A stretch of 41,256 nt of DNA from CAYRYU01 sp964428355 (GTDB lineage Bacteria > Muiribacteriota > Ozemobacteria > Ozemobacterales > Ozemobacteraceae), in the NCBI GenBank assembly GCA_964428355.1, contig CAYRYU010000062.1:1-41256 (forward strand). Reading direction: 5' to 3'. Of this stretch, positions 23,701 through 32,278 are shown piece by piece. A model generated the notes under the pieces. It was not told the DNA's origin, did no database searches, and saw only the letters and a program-made list of their open reading frames with translations. Numbering within the stretch: position 1 is the stretch's first letter; the number at the start of each line of letters is the position of its first letter. Both the position numbers and the translations under genes were made by a program.

Positions 23701-26010
23701 TCCCCTCTTTCGGACCGGAACCTCGAGATCCTGCTCAAACAGGAGGGGGGAGCCGGGAAGCTCTTTTCGAGCTGGTCGAACCTCTCGGGCGAGTTCCGGT
23801 TCTCCGACGTTCCACCGGGGTCCTATTCGCTCCGCATCAAAGCGGGCGAGGGATTCCAGTTCCGCCCGGAGGCGCGGGCGATTTTTTCGGTCGGGACGGA
23901 CGAAATCGTGGTCCTTCTCACCGACCGGCTCGGGATCCCCGAGGGCCTTCCCTTCTACCGCCCGGAAATCACCTACAAACTCATCGGCTGGGACGATTCA
24001 CTTTACCTGAATGGAAGCGACTTCACCCCTCCGGATTGTCGGGTCCGGGTCGCGGGAGTCGATTATTCTCCCCTTCCGCAGGGGGCTGGCCCGGACTTCC
24101 TCCAGGTCCAGCTTCCCAAGCTTGGCCGAGGTCGCTATTCCCTTCAGGTGTTCAACGGGGACGGCAGCTTCACGGACCCGGAGAACAACTTCATCGAAAA
24201 GGAAGGCCGGGACGTAAAGGGCTATCTTGGACTTCCACTGGACAACAGTATCAAGAAGGTCGCGCTTCAGGAGGTCGGTTGGTGGCCTTCGCAGGTCACC
24301 GATGTGGCGAGCAACGGGATGTTCCTGTTCACCGATGTTCCGGTGGGGACCTACCAGATGACCCTCCTCGAGGAAACCGGTTTCCAGTTCCGGAGCCAGG
24401 CAAGGCAGGTCTTTTCGGTCACCGCGTCGGATACCGAGATCAACCTCAATGCAAGCTTCAGCCTCGTTTCGGGGCTCCCGGTCTACCAACCCCGGATTTA
24501 CGCCGCGACCTACACAGGCGGGGTTTGCGAAATCCAGGGCACCGACTTCGGAGGTTCACAGTCGATAGTCATCTTCGAGGGAGATGGAGGAGACTACCAT
24601 TTCATCCCTCGTGACGATTCTGATGATGCGATCCTCTTCGTCGAGATCCAACGGTTCTTCCCCGGGATCTATAGAATGAAGATCCGGAATCCGGATGAAG
24701 CATGTTCCCCGGTCTATCCCTTCGAGATCCCCCTTCCCGCACCCGTGGTAAAATCGATCAGATCCACCGAGAATTCTGTGACGGTATCCTGGGAACCGGT
24801 CCCCTCGGCCACCTTTTACCGGATCGTAGCTCCCCCTTTGGCCTGGGTTTCCGACATCACCGATACGGAGTTCACCTTCGTAGGGTTGTCACCCAATTCA
24901 TCGTATACGGCAACGATAATGGGCCTCAACCGTGACCAGTTATCGAACGAAATCCTTTCTCTCACTCTCACCACCAGGAACCGCCCGTTTTCCGAGCCCA
25001 AGATCGCCACGACCTCGGTCGCCCTTCCCACGGACCCCGCAACCCGTATCGAAGGCCGCACCAACGGCGGTGACCTGTTCGTGAGAACGACGGTTGAAGC
25101 TTCACCTTTTCCGACGGTGATCAGTTCCTTCGACCTTGTGGACGATTCCCAGGCCATATCCTTTGCGACCGACTCCCGATTGGTTACCTCGATAACCCAG
25201 GTGGAATCCTCTTTCTTCCTCGCGACCATTGACGGCTGGGGGACCGGAACCATCCAGGCTTTTCCGCGAGCGGGACCAAGCGTGGATTTCCTCAACCCCG
25301 TCGAATCGTATGTCTTTCCGAATCCCCTCGATCAATTGCATTTCGAAGCGGAAGATTGGGGAGACGGCGCAAACCAGCTTTTCGCATTTTCCCGGAATTC
25401 GGGAACCCCAGCTTCCACGACGCTTGCGAACTTTTCGCAGGATCTCGCCCCGGGGAATGCAACCGACACGACCTCGAGGGTGAATTCCGGAGACAGGCTC
25501 CTTGCACCGACCATTGTAGATGAGTTCGTGGTCGAAGGAAGCTCCCTTCACGTGATTCCTTTTTGGGGTTCGCTCGATACCACCATCTCCTTTGGCTCCG
25601 AAATCATGGATCTTGACGTTTCGGAATACGCCCAATGGACTACGGAAGACCTTTTCGTCCTGACGGCGGATGGGATGCTGCGAAGACGACTGTATTCGAC
25701 CCGGTTTGAAACCGGTTACGCGGTTTTCGCTTCCAACTCGGTTGCGATCCAGGTCGACGACCAGGGACGCCCATGGGTCTTCCAGTTTGACCCGGTCTCC
25801 GGGAGTGCCTGCCTGCAGAGATATTCCGGGTTCCTCACGCTCGAGAGAACCCTAGAGCTGCCGGTAGGAAAGTTCCAGCTACCCGTCCCCAACCTGGGAA
25901 AACGGGACAGGATAATGCTGTTTGACCACACCTTCAAACAGATCATCCTCCTGCTGAAGGAGAAGGCGACCGGGAATCTTGCCATAATAAAAGTGGACCC
26001 GGGCCCCTGA
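20782..26010 (+). CDS. Giant multidomain lipoprotein with ~270-residue internal repeats
   Basis: A 1742-residue lipoprotein. The signal peptide ends LVPGC, so Cys21 would be lipidated, and a Gly-rich tether follows. Residues ~50-330 hold three carboxypeptidase-regulatory-like beta-sandwiches (patterns GTV..., G-F-F--P-G-Y). From residue 334 comes a repeat unit of about 270 residues, three full copies (from 21781, 22594 and 23401) and a shortened fourth (24220-24735). Each has a regulatory-like sandwich, a GSLSSPL...GSYSL block, and an IPT/TIG-like segment with YRP-I and NPDGAF-DP. A fibronectin-III-like domain follows (~24741-24990) and a C-terminal beta-rich ~330 residues, perhaps a propeller. 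No enzyme motif. I infer a cell-surface stalk or binding protein. It converges with another lipoprotein gene across a shared hairpin. Confidence 0.85.
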   Translation: MKARTVFIIATILFVSLVPGCGGGGGGGEVGTGGNPVGPADSGLATLRGTVTLDSLPIANAGVFLVKPSRAFQAGLVNLSGAMRSAMGSAEQANSSVAVQAWDHRTTTDPAGMFTFSEIPIGEYTLMAMRDQAHQVVRTNVVVGAVSQVDVQLTPTGSITGTVAISGETFLGSIIVYLEGTSYVAVTDSTGHFTISNVPAGTFRIQAQKGGMISAFQTVTVQPGTVNALPGIVLDPINLPNTAKLSGTIRKSLLKYGDKDHSGIFVALNGTTYISFTNAEGQFRFTNVAPGQYQVTIAVSDYVPVDGTPDPLAVDLAANGDVTLPTILIRPKVLTGRLSGRVILPPGASADSMRFISARLATTTFQDVTTTVEGDLSFAFKDVPYGSYNLDFPGGRFLPASPTPLVITVDSPERQIGGFGLVPAPSSAVQVVGSLTSPLPTELLTAVLKPESASARVHETPVGSEFRFPDVGPGSYSLVLKAGSGYQIRPAARTSFSLDGRTDPVKLCSVLGFPQGIPFYRPSIATATYLEGWVDITGADLASEGAVFLLDGVIYPMSQVVGGSRLSTFVGPLTSGKHAIQVKNPDGAFTDPAAALAVPEIPKGKVTGRVEAIYPSGEVELGAVTVRLVSPSLPSQFSSVTTGGEFWFPQVIFGSYTLEILANGWNPASATPIRISVATSSVNLGLFRLLPAPGGLIDVIGSMSTPLPGVQFEITMTETGGRRGVYTSFVALNGEFRLTDLPPGSFSIGLRSNQGGYQLRPTEIVSLFPDEAFVQANQRLGQSGGLQWYRPAIASAGFENGSIWVQGSDLQGSSTILMANSVPYRAHADSTATSAVFDVGSLPAGRIQVQAKNPDGAFSDPDFFIEIPEQQKGMLFGNVVRMPVSGKPLTGNISVRLSSPTQAGLLTVADSNGNFSFTQAPLGNYTLDFYSQGYAAASAAPILVQFRNPSQNAGDFQMVPIPTGLVEVIGSLSSPLSDRNLEILLKQEGGAGKLFSSWSNLSGEFRFSDVPPGSYSLRIKAGEGFQFRPEARAIFSVGTDEIVVLLTDRLGIPEGLPFYRPEITYKLIGWDDSLYLNGSDFTPPDCRVRVAGVDYSPLPQGAGPDFLQVQLPKLGRGRYSLQVFNGDGSFTDPENNFIEKEGRDVKGYLGLPLDNSIKKVALQEVGWWPSQVTDVASNGMFLFTDVPVGTYQMTLLEETGFQFRSQARQVFSVTASDTEINLNASFSLVSGLPVYQPRIYAATYTGGVCEIQGTDFGGSQSIVIFEGDGGDYHFIPRDDSDDAILFVEIQRFFPGIYRMKIRNPDEACSPVYPFEIPLPAPVVKSIRSTENSVTVSWEPVPSATFYRIVAPPLAWVSDITDTEFTFVGLSPNSSYTATIMGLNRDQLSNEILSLTLTTRNRPFSEPKIATTSVALPTDPATRIEGRTNGGDLFVRTTVEASPFPTVISSFDLVDDSQAISFATDSRLVTSITQVESSFFLATIDGWGTGTIQAFPRAGPSVDFLNPVESYVFPNPLDQLHFEAEDWGDGANQLFAFSRNSGTPASTTLANFSQDLAPGNATDTTSRVNSGDRLLAPTIVDEFVVEGSSLHVIPFWGSLDTTISFGSEIMDLDVSEYAQWTTEDLFVLTADGMLRRRLYSTRFETGYAVFASNSVAIQVDDQGRPWVFQFDPVSGSACLQRYSGFLTLERTLELPVGKFQLPVPNLGKRDRIMLFDHTFKQIILLLKEKATGNLAIIKVDPGP

Positions 26011-26026
26011 GGGCACGAGTCCACTT
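25991..26026. terminator. Bidirectional hairpin between convergent lipoprotein genes
   Basis: AAGTGGAC (25991-25998) pairs with GTCCACTT (26019-26026), and an inner GCCC/GGGC stem sits around the stop codon. The outer arms end in A's and T's, so the hairpin could stop transcription from both sides. It overlaps the last codons of the giant lipoprotein. Confidence 0.65.
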
Positions 26027-26042
26027 CGGTCCTGCCGAAAAA

Positions 26043-28499
26043 TCAGAACATCTGGTCGGTCAGGGTGACGCCGCGATCCACGGTTGAGCGGAGACCGTAT
26101 TTCAGCTCCGTGTTCACGTTGATCCAGATGTTGCTTCCGGGGTTGAGGGTATATGAGGTGCTCCGGAGTGCCGCTTCAGCGGAAAGCGTGTCGATGTTCC
26201 GGATCTCGCTTTGGAGAACGCGCTGGTCTCCCAATTCGTTGGTTCCCCCGACATGGATGTAGTATTTCCGGAACAAAACGGGGTCACCAGCCCATTTCTG
26301 CCAGCTGAGGTTGATCTTTCCTGAGCCGACAGTCATCTGGCCGTCCATTGCGCCGAAACCCTCCGGGATGTGCGAAAGGACCAGATCGAAGGTCTGGGTG
26401 GTTCCGTCCTTGAAATAAACCTTGATCTTGTACTGATCGCCATTCGTGTGAGTAACCGAACCCAGGGGCCAGCCATCGGGGCCGGGATAATGGCATCTGA
26501 CCTTGTTTTGCAGGTTCAGGGCGAAAAATGTCCAGGTATCCGAATCGGCCAGAGCGGGGTCATTGGTGAGCGTCGCGATGCCGGCGATGTTCTTCCCCGT
26601 CAACTCGACCTTTTCGACAGGATATGCGTCGGTATGCCGAACGTCCACATCGAATCCGGTGGTGAAGACATCCCCGGTGGGCTGCTTGTTCCGGCGGAAG
26701 ACGAGGTTGAAGTTCAGTTCCTTGATCTTGATCCGGGTCCCCAGAAACCGCCATTTTCCATCCGCGAACTTCCTGATGGAAAGGGGGAAGAAGTTGTCGG
26801 GGCTCAAACTTGCCCCCTGGAAAACCGTGAAATCCGCGTTGGGGGTGAAGCCATCCTCGAAACCGCTGATCGTCTCGGGGGCTCCACCTTCCCTCAGGAT
26901 GGTTCCGACGGGGGCGACGCGATAGGTCAGATCGTCGACCTTTCTGTGTTCGAGCGTTCCCTCGAAACCCGTGATCGGCAGATCTGAACCCTCCCGGGGC
27001 TGCCTCAACCCAAGAATCTGGTTGATCTTGTTCGCACCGTCAGCAAGATACGAATCCGCCAGTACATCCGAGAATGACGCGATCTGGGCATCAGTGATTG
27101 TCAAACCCTTCTCATGATCGAGGATCGTGTAGAAGAAGATCGCGCAGGCGGAGGCGATCCTCTCATCGTCGGTCACATCCCTCGCGACGGGTATCGCAAG
27201 AGAGCCGGTCTCGATGGGCTTTTCGACCACATCCGTCCAGGTCAGCGTTTCCGTTCCAACAACGGGTTTGAGGGTTCCCGCCTTCAGAAGGTCGATGACG
27301 GAGGATGCGGTGTTGGTGGTTTCATTGGCACCGGACAGGGCCGCCTGGAACATCTTCCGGGTTAGGTTGTATTTCTCGGTGGTTTCGTCAAGAATCTCCT
27401 TCCGAAGCTCGTTGAACTCGATCGAGACCTGGGTGACCCTCTTGACCAGATCCTCCGGAGTCGCGACGCTGAGGGTCGAGGAGTTCTTGGCGAAAGCGGC
27501 CGCCACCTGTGTGAAAGCCGTCGTCAGGTGGTCGCAGGTAATGTTCTGGAGGTCTGTTCCGGCGAGATCCGTGATGAGATTCTGGATCTCCAGATCTCCC
27601 TTGTGTGCTTCGATATAGAAACCGCTTGCCCCTGCGAGGTTGGAGACCGTGCCGGTGTACTGCCCATTTCCGTTGTCGGTCAACGTTATCACGCTTCCGT
27701 CCGACAAAGTGAGCTTGACCACGGCACCGGTCACCGTTGAAGTGGGAACAGCCTCCGCAAGGATCCGTCCATCGACCGAGCGAACCGAAACGTTGGGGGC
27801 ATTGGTGGGTTTTCGGAGGGTGATAGTGACGGTGGCGACCGGCGGCGCTTCGAGGCCGAACCGGATCCGGTCGAGAACCTTTTGATACACGGTGTCCAGC
27901 AGGGTATCGATGCCGAAAGTCGATGAGGCGATCCTCGCGGCGATTCCCCAGGAGAGCTTAGGGAAAAGGGTCGGAGACTGGGAAAGACTTGCAACGATGT
28001 TGGCCGTGATGTCAGGAAGAAGCTTCGAGCCCCGGGGTGCGATATCCATGACCGTTTCCAGGTCGGCCCTGAGATCGACGGCACCCTGAAACTCGGAATA
28101 GCCACCCTTCTTCCCGCCGTTGATCGTCAGGCTTGCAACCGCGGTCAGGGCGGGGATGTTCTCGAACGTCACCGTTGCTACACCGTTTTCGACCGGGGCA
28201 GCCTTCGAAAGCACCGTAGTCTTTTGGAGGAAGTTTCCGAAGTTGAGAAGGGTTATCGACACCGAAACGCTCGGACTTGCAATCTCCAGGGGAAGAATGA
28301 GGCCCGAAACGTTTCCCGATGCACGTTCCGGAGGAAGGACGAACCGGAAACTCAACCGGGGAACCACCCCATTTTGAGCTCCCAACTGGGTTCCCGAAAC
28401 GGGAACCACATCGGAGCCACCCCCTTGTTGCCAAAAGCAACCTGGAAGGGAAAGAAGAAGGCCTACACAGAGCAATAACAGAGCGACGCAATTCTTCAT
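26043..28499 (-). CDS. Large lipoprotein of unknown function
   Basis: An 818-residue protein with a clear lipoprotein signal (LLLSLPGC, lipidated Cys21). ATG at 28499 has a perfect GGAGGT six bases before it. The N-terminal ~180 residues look like a beta-sandwich with Ig-like strands (SVSITLLNFGNF, GVATVTFENIPALTAVASLTINGG). The middle (~230-300) is a second sandwich, in which DGSVITLTDNGNGQYTG resembles an Ig-like/invasin-type unit. A helical middle (~330-480) and a beta-rich end with a possible fibronectin-III-like part (GKINLSWQKWAGDPVLFRKY, split as GKINLSWQ and YYIHVGG) follow. No catalytic motif. The family is not recognised. Convergent with the giant lipoprotein; both are envelope proteins, but nothing shows they interact. 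Confidence 0.75.
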   Translation of the reverse strand: MKNCVALLLLCVGLLLSLPGCFWQQGGGSDVVPVSGTQLGAQNGVVPRLSFRFVLPPERASGNVSGLILPLEIASPSVSVSITLLNFGNFLQKTTVLSKAAPVENGVATVTFENIPALTAVASLTINGGKKGGYSEFQGAVDLRADLETVMDIAPRGSKLLPDITANIVASLSQSPTLFPKLSWGIAARIASSTFGIDTLLDTVYQKVLDRIRFGLEAPPVATVTITLRKPTNAPNVSVRSVDGRILAEAVPTSTVTGAVVKLTLSDGSVITLTDNGNGQYTGTVSNLAGASGFYIEAHKGDLEIQNLITDLAGTDLQNITCDHLTTAFTQVAAAFAKNSSTLSVATPEDLVKRVTQVSIEFNELRKEILDETTEKYNLTRKMFQAALSGANETTNTASSVIDLLKAGTLKPVVGTETLTWTDVVEKPIETGSLAIPVARDVTDDERIASACAIFFYTILDHEKGLTITDAQIASFSDVLADSYLADGANKINQILGLRQPREGSDLPITGFEGTLEHRKVDDLTYRVAPVGTILREGGAPETISGFEDGFTPNADFTVFQGASLSPDNFFPLSIRKFADGKWRFLGTRIKIKELNFNLVFRRNKQPTGDVFTTGFDVDVRHTDAYPVEKVELTGKNIAGIATLTNDPALADSDTWTFFALNLQNKVRCHYPGPDGWPLGSVTHTNGDQYKIKVYFKDGTTQTFDLVLSHIPEGFGAMDGQMTVGSGKINLSWQKWAGDPVLFRKYYIHVGGTNELGDQRVLQSEIRNIDTLSAEAALRSTSYTLNPGSNIWINVNTELKYGLRSTVDRGVTLTDQMF

Positions 28500-28896
28500 C
28501 GAAGGACCTCCGGAAGTTCAAATCAAGTGACCTTTCAGAGTATCACCAAACAGCCTTTGAGTCAAAGGCTGGCGGCTCACGAAACTCGCAGATCCTCTTC
28601 CAAAGCGAAGCCCCTGGGGGCACACCACGTGCCGACCAGGCCCCGCAAGCCAGGTAAGCCCCAGGAAGCCGAATCTCCAGCCGAAGCATGGAACCAGGGG
28701 GAATTGTGGGCGGATTTTTGCTGTTTCGGGCCGGATTTTGGGCACTCGCAACCAGTCCAGGGCACCGGATTTTGCCGAATGGCCCCGGAGTTGCGCCCAC
28801 AGGGCGAGTTTGCACCATTCATCTTCCCCCAGGCCGGCCCTGGTACCAAAAATGCAAATCACCCAGCAAGAATCTGAAGTTTGGGGGGATTGAACA
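28500..28896. other. Intergenic region between divergent genes
   Basis: A 397-base stretch between the large lipoprotein (leftward) and the small exported protein (rightward). It must hold both promoters, but I cannot pick a good -10/-35 pair. CCGGATTTTG occurs twice near 28731 and 28765. Two-strand reading shows no gene; the open frames here lack starts and family features. Confidence 0.5.
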
Positions 28897-29472
28897 ATGT
28901 CGCGGATAACAACCCGGAACCTGGCGGTTCTGTTTTTCTTGATTATCGCAATCCAGCCGGCTTTTTCGGCTTCATTTTCGGCCATTCGTCTTGACCCTCG
29001 GGCCGCCCCGCAGGGTTTCGAAAACGGCCGACGGTACGACATCGCCTACCTCGCCTCCAAGGGCGACCAGATCGTTCCCGTTGATCCCGATCCCGAGGAA
29101 AAGAAGGCCAACGCTGACCTGATCCTCGCTTCGATCGTCCGCGAACTGATGAACCGGGAGTTCGCCGAAAAAGGGTCCAAAGCCGAGGTCATCCAAGTCC
29201 AACCGGCTTCCGCCTCCGAAATCCTGACCCTGACCACGGTGACAAAAGCCCCGGGAATCCCCGCCTGGAGCCCAGAGAACCAGGCAACACTTGCCACCTG
29301 GCTAGAAAACGGCAAAGATTCCCTGGAACTGTATCTGATGTTCGTCCGGGTCGAAACCCCGGGGTTCGTCCTCGAACAGACGGTTCCCCTGATCATCCGT
29401 CCCAAGGTCTGCCCCGGGCAGCGCGATATGTTGACCCTTTTCTTCGTGACGACGCAGAAAGTGGTTCCCTAA
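28897..29472 (+). CDS. Small exported protein of unknown function
   Basis: A 191-residue protein with a signal peptide (LAVLFFLIIAIQPAFSASF), start ATG 28897 with GGGGGG about 8 bases upstream. The mature protein is a mix of helices and strands with no recognised motif; one Cys near the C-terminus. Two blocks stand out: DPDPEEKKANADLILASIVREL and the strand pair ELYLMFVRVETPGF, in which the acidic region could bind a metal, though nothing proves it. A strong terminator follows it, so it is probably a single-gene unit. Location is likely the periplasm or outside. Confidence 0.65.
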   Translation: MSRITTRNLAVLFFLIIAIQPAFSASFSAIRLDPRAAPQGFENGRRYDIAYLASKGDQIVPVDPDPEEKKANADLILASIVRELMNREFAEKGSKAEVIQVQPASASEILTLTTVTKAPGIPAWSPENQATLATWLENGKDSLELYLMFVRVETPGFVLEQTVPLIIRPKVCPGQRDMLTLFFVTTQKVVP

Positions 29473-29498
29473 GTCGCTCCCTGAACCTGAGCCACCCC

Positions 29499-29541
29499 GA
29501 ACGAGCAGGATGGAGATACCCCGTCCGGCTCGTTCATTTTT
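29499..29541 (+). terminator. Strong intrinsic terminator
   Basis: GAACGAGC (29499-29506) pairs perfectly with GCTCGTTC (29528-29535); an inner stem GGATGG / CCGTCC (one G-U pair) extends it, and ATTTTT follows at once. It ends the 28897 gene; the next gene starts 43 bases later. Confidence 0.85.
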
Positions 29542-29583
29542 CGCTTCTTCACAGGCGGGCCGAGATCTGGTACATTCGGAAAC

Positions 29584-30228
29584 GTGAAATTCCGCTTCGT
29601 CATCCCGATAATTTTCCTTTTTCCGGCCCTTCTGGCATTCTTTGGGGGAAATGTGGCATCCGCCCTCGATTGCCCCAACTGCCCTGCAAAGGACCTTCCC
29701 GACCTTGCGATGCTCTGCCCTGAATGCGGCAAGGACCTGCACCGGGTTGAGTCGAAGATCAAGGCCAGGTCCACGGCTTCCCTGTTTATCGAGATCGCCT
29801 ACCTGGGCCGGAACCAGGATCGGCTTCCGGAGTACGGAAAGGTCTTCCTCAACAGGAAATACAGGGGAAACATCGAGATCGCCGAAAGGAAGCCGTCCCA
29901 ACACGTCCAGGTTCAGCTTCCGAGTGAAACACGGATGGAGCATACCGCCCTTTACCGTTTCGAGCTCAGGAACCTCGACGAGGGGCTCGTCCGCCTGGAC
30001 ATCGAAATGCTGTTTCCACGTTGTTTCGGCCTCCGGAGAAGCCTGCGCCGGCTCGTTTTCCCAAGGATCCTGCTGAAAACCGGGGAAAAGACGGTCGTTC
30101 GGCATTCGTTCGATTCGGTCCACAACTTTTCGAGAGCCGCTCCCGCCAGCGAGGCGGTCCGCCTGGGCGAATGGCAGCTGTTCACGGCGACCGGGGTCGC
30201 CGGAATCGAGACTCCGGTAATGAAGTGA
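29584..30228 (+). CDS. Exported protein with double CxxC zinc ribbon
   Basis: A 214-residue protein with an N-terminal signal (MKFRFVIPIIFLFPALLAFF), starting at GTG 29584; no ATG suits. The mature part begins with DCPNCP and, about 17 residues on, CPECGKDLH, a zinc-ribbon of the kind usually found in the cytoplasm. After it comes a ~140-residue beta-rich region (KVFLNRKYRGNIEIAERK) that loosely recalls PEGA-type or Ig-like folds. The position of a reducing, metal-binding ribbon after an export signal is unusual: it may be a membrane anchor with the ribbon outside, or an uncut signal. Ribosome site weak. Family not recognised. Confidence 0.65.
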   Translation: MKFRFVIPIIFLFPALLAFFGGNVASALDCPNCPAKDLPDLAMLCPECGKDLHRVESKIKARSTASLFIEIAYLGRNQDRLPEYGKVFLNRKYRGNIEIAERKPSQHVQVQLPSETRMEHTALYRFELRNLDEGLVRLDIEMLFPRCFGLRRSLRRLVFPRILLKTGEKTVVRHSFDSVHNFSRAAPASEAVRLGEWQLFTATGVAGIETPVMK

Positions 30229-30304
30229 GCTGGCCGGCTCAACGTTTCTCCCCTCCCCGCCGATATCCAATAGTGAACCCTAAGAGAAAACAGGGAGGCA
30301 AACC

Positions 30305-30949
30305 ATGTCCGCAAATTCGCGATGGTTGATCATTCTGGTCATATTCAGCATCTTCAGCATTTTCGTTTTCCCCTCGACCTCATACGCAGGGACATCATGG
30401 CTGAAATACTTCAGGAAGGACACCCTGCTCAACACCAACCTCAGGTCCTACATCGGCCACGGAGACCGGCTGTTCGTGGGGACGAACGGTGACGGAATCG
30501 TTGTCTATACCGGTACCGAAACGAAGAACTACACGTCGAAGAACACGAACTCCTGCCCCGAAAAGCATGACGGGTTGATCTGCGATGCGATCACGGTCCT
30601 GGCGATCGACGAAAAGAACGGCCGTATCTGGGTCGGAACGGGGGAGGGCCTCTGCTCATGCGACCTGGAGATGACCGATTGGCAGAGATTCACGAGCAAG
30701 GATGGCCTTCCGAACGATGTCATCCGCGATATCGCGGTCGATGAAAAGGGCGTGATCTGGGTTGGGACCCCATCCGGAATCGCCCGTTTCGATGGGGAAA
30801 CCTGGACCAGTTTCACGTCCCAGAACGGGTTGTTCGAGGACAGTGTCCACGGAATCCGTATCCAGGGTGACGAGGTCTGGGTCGCCACGGTCGGAGGAAG
30901 CGTGAGCAGATTCAAGGACGGAGCCTGGAAGACTTTCGTCCATAACTGA
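30305..30949 (+). CDS. Exported short beta-propeller protein (Reg_prop type)
   Basis: A 214-residue protein: signal peptide (WLIILVIFSIFSIFVFPSTSYAG), then four repeats of about 40 residues of the 'two-component regulator propeller' type. Diagnostic parts are GRIWVGTGEGL, TSKDGLPNDVIRDIAVD, GVIWVGTPSGIARFDG and DEVWVATVGGSVSRF. A full propeller needs six or more blades, so it either dimerises, completes a propeller with a partner, or is a split unit. ATG 30305 has AGGGAGG 6 bases upstream. An intrinsic terminator follows 39 bases after the stop. Periplasmic sensing or binding is inferred. Confidence 0.82.
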   Translation: MSANSRWLIILVIFSIFSIFVFPSTSYAGTSWLKYFRKDTLLNTNLRSYIGHGDRLFVGTNGDGIVVYTGTETKNYTSKNTNSCPEKHDGLICDAITVLAIDEKNGRIWVGTGEGLCSCDLEMTDWQRFTSKDGLPNDVIRDIAVDEKGVIWVGTPSGIARFDGETWTSFTSQNGLFEDSVHGIRIQGDEVWVATVGGSVSRFKDGAWKTFVHN

Positions 30950-30960
30950 AACCGAAAACC

Positions 30961-32268
30961 GTGCATCAAGAAGCGCGTTCAAAAACTCCCCGGCGATGCC
31001 GGGGTTTTCTTTTTCCCCTTCACCTCCTTTTTCTTCTTTGCCTGTGGTTGCCAGGCTTCGGCCAGGTTCCGGACGCAGTCTCGCCCGCGCCGGGGGCCTC
31101 CACTCCCGGCAACCGGCTCGAGATCGTTGCCGTCGGGGACATCATGGTCCACGAATCCCAGCTGAAGGCTCACTGGGATGGGAAAGCCGAGGCCTACCTC
31201 TTCGACGATGATTTCCGGTTCGTCCATCCTCATCTCCGGCCCGCCGACCTGACGATCGGGAACTTCGAAACCACTCTGGCAGGACCTTCGCGGAAATACT
31301 CAGGGTATCCCTTCTTCAACACCCCCGACACACTCGTTCCCGCTTTGGCCAGCGCCGGTTTCGACGTCCTTCTGACAGCCAACAACCATTCGCTCGACAC
31401 TGGAATCTCGGGACTGATCCGGACGGCCCAGGTCGTCCCTGCGGGGGGAATCCGAATCGTGGGAACCCGGGAAAAGCAGGGCCTGGAAGGCATTCTGGTT
31501 CAAGATTTCAACGGGGTTCGGGTCGGAATCACGGGTTATTCTTATGAAACCGCGATGCATGGAAAATCCCGGACCCTAAACGGCTCCACCCTCCCCGCAA
31601 GCGCGGGTCCCCTGCTCGATTCATTTCGGCCATACGATCTGGAGGCCGATCTCCCCGGAATGGAGGAACGCGTCCGCCTGATGCGCGCAAAGGGGGCGGA
31701 ATTGGTGGTATTCTTCTTCCATTGGGGTGACGAATACGGGAAGTCCCCGCTCCCCTATCAGCGGGAACTTGCCCGGAGACTGGCTTCCGCAGGCGCAGAC
31801 ATCATTTTCGGCAGCCACCCCCATGTCCTGCAGACCGTGGAAATGCTTGCCCCGGAGCCGGGACGCCAGACGTTGGTGGCCTATTCCCTCGGAAACTTCC
31901 TGTCGAACCAGCGGTACGAGTTTCTCCAGAGGCGCGATACCGAAGACGGTCTCATCCTGAAAGTGACGGTTGAACGGGACGGGCCGGGAAAACCGTGGCG
32001 TTTCGTCAGGGTCGGGGCGGTCCCGACCTGGGTTTTCCGCTTCCGGAACCGTTTCGGGAAATGGTTCTACCGCATCCTCCCGCTTCCCGAAGCGCTTTCT
32101 GACCCAGCCTATTTCGGGGCGGACGACCCGAAAGACCTCTGGAGAGTGAAAAACTCCTGGGAACAATCCTCGAAGGTCCTGGCGAAGTGCTCCGGAACGG
32201 TTTCCATAGAAAAGCCCTTGCCGCTGGAGCTGTTCGAGCCCGCCCCGGAACGCGCACCCGCCCGGTGA
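30961..32268 (+). CDS. CapA/PGA_cap-family metallophosphatase-like exported protein
   Basis: A 435-residue protein of the PGA_cap family (capsule synthesis CapA; a calcineurin-like fold). Motifs: VGDIMVHE (58-65), GNFETTL (100-106), TANNHSLD (139-146), FHWGDEY (253-259), GSHPHVLQ (284-291) and YSLGNFLS (308-315), the full active-site set. The hydrophobic stretch at 16-32 (FLFPLHLLFLLCLWLPG) is the signal or anchor. CapA proteins act outside the membrane; some handle poly-gamma-glutamate, others unknown substrates. Start GTG 30961 is a poor match for a ribosome site and puts a terminator in the first codons; no ATG or good GTG/TTG lies after the terminator without losing the signal, so the start is uncertain. 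Convergent with the next gene, 10 bases away. Confidence 0.85.
   Translation: MHQEARSKTPRRCRGFLFPLHLLFLLCLWLPGFGQVPDAVSPAPGASTPGNRLEIVAVGDIMVHESQLKAHWDGKAEAYLFDDDFRFVHPHLRPADLTIGNFETTLAGPSRKYSGYPFFNTPDTLVPALASAGFDVLLTANNHSLDTGISGLIRTAQVVPAGGIRIVGTREKQGLEGILVQDFNGVRVGITGYSYETAMHGKSRTLNGSTLPASAGPLLDSFRPYDLEADLPGMEERVRLMRAKGAELVVFFFHWGDEYGKSPLPYQRELARRLASAGADIIFGSHPHVLQTVEMLAPEPGRQTLVAYSLGNFLSNQRYEFLQRRDTEDGLILKVTVERDGPGKPWRFVRVGAVPTWVFRFRNRFGKWFYRILPLPEALSDPAYFGADDPKDLWRVKNSWEQSSKVLAKCSGTVSIEKPLPLELFEPAPERAPAR
30988..31014 (+). terminator. Intrinsic terminator at start of CapA-like gene
   Basis: CCCCGGC (30988-30994), GAT, GCCGGGG (30998-31004), then TTTTCTTTTT. It ends transcription of the propeller gene, yet it falls inside the first codons of the CapA-like gene if that gene starts at GTG 30961. 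Confidence 0.85.
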
Positions 32269-32278
32269 ACCGGCTGGT

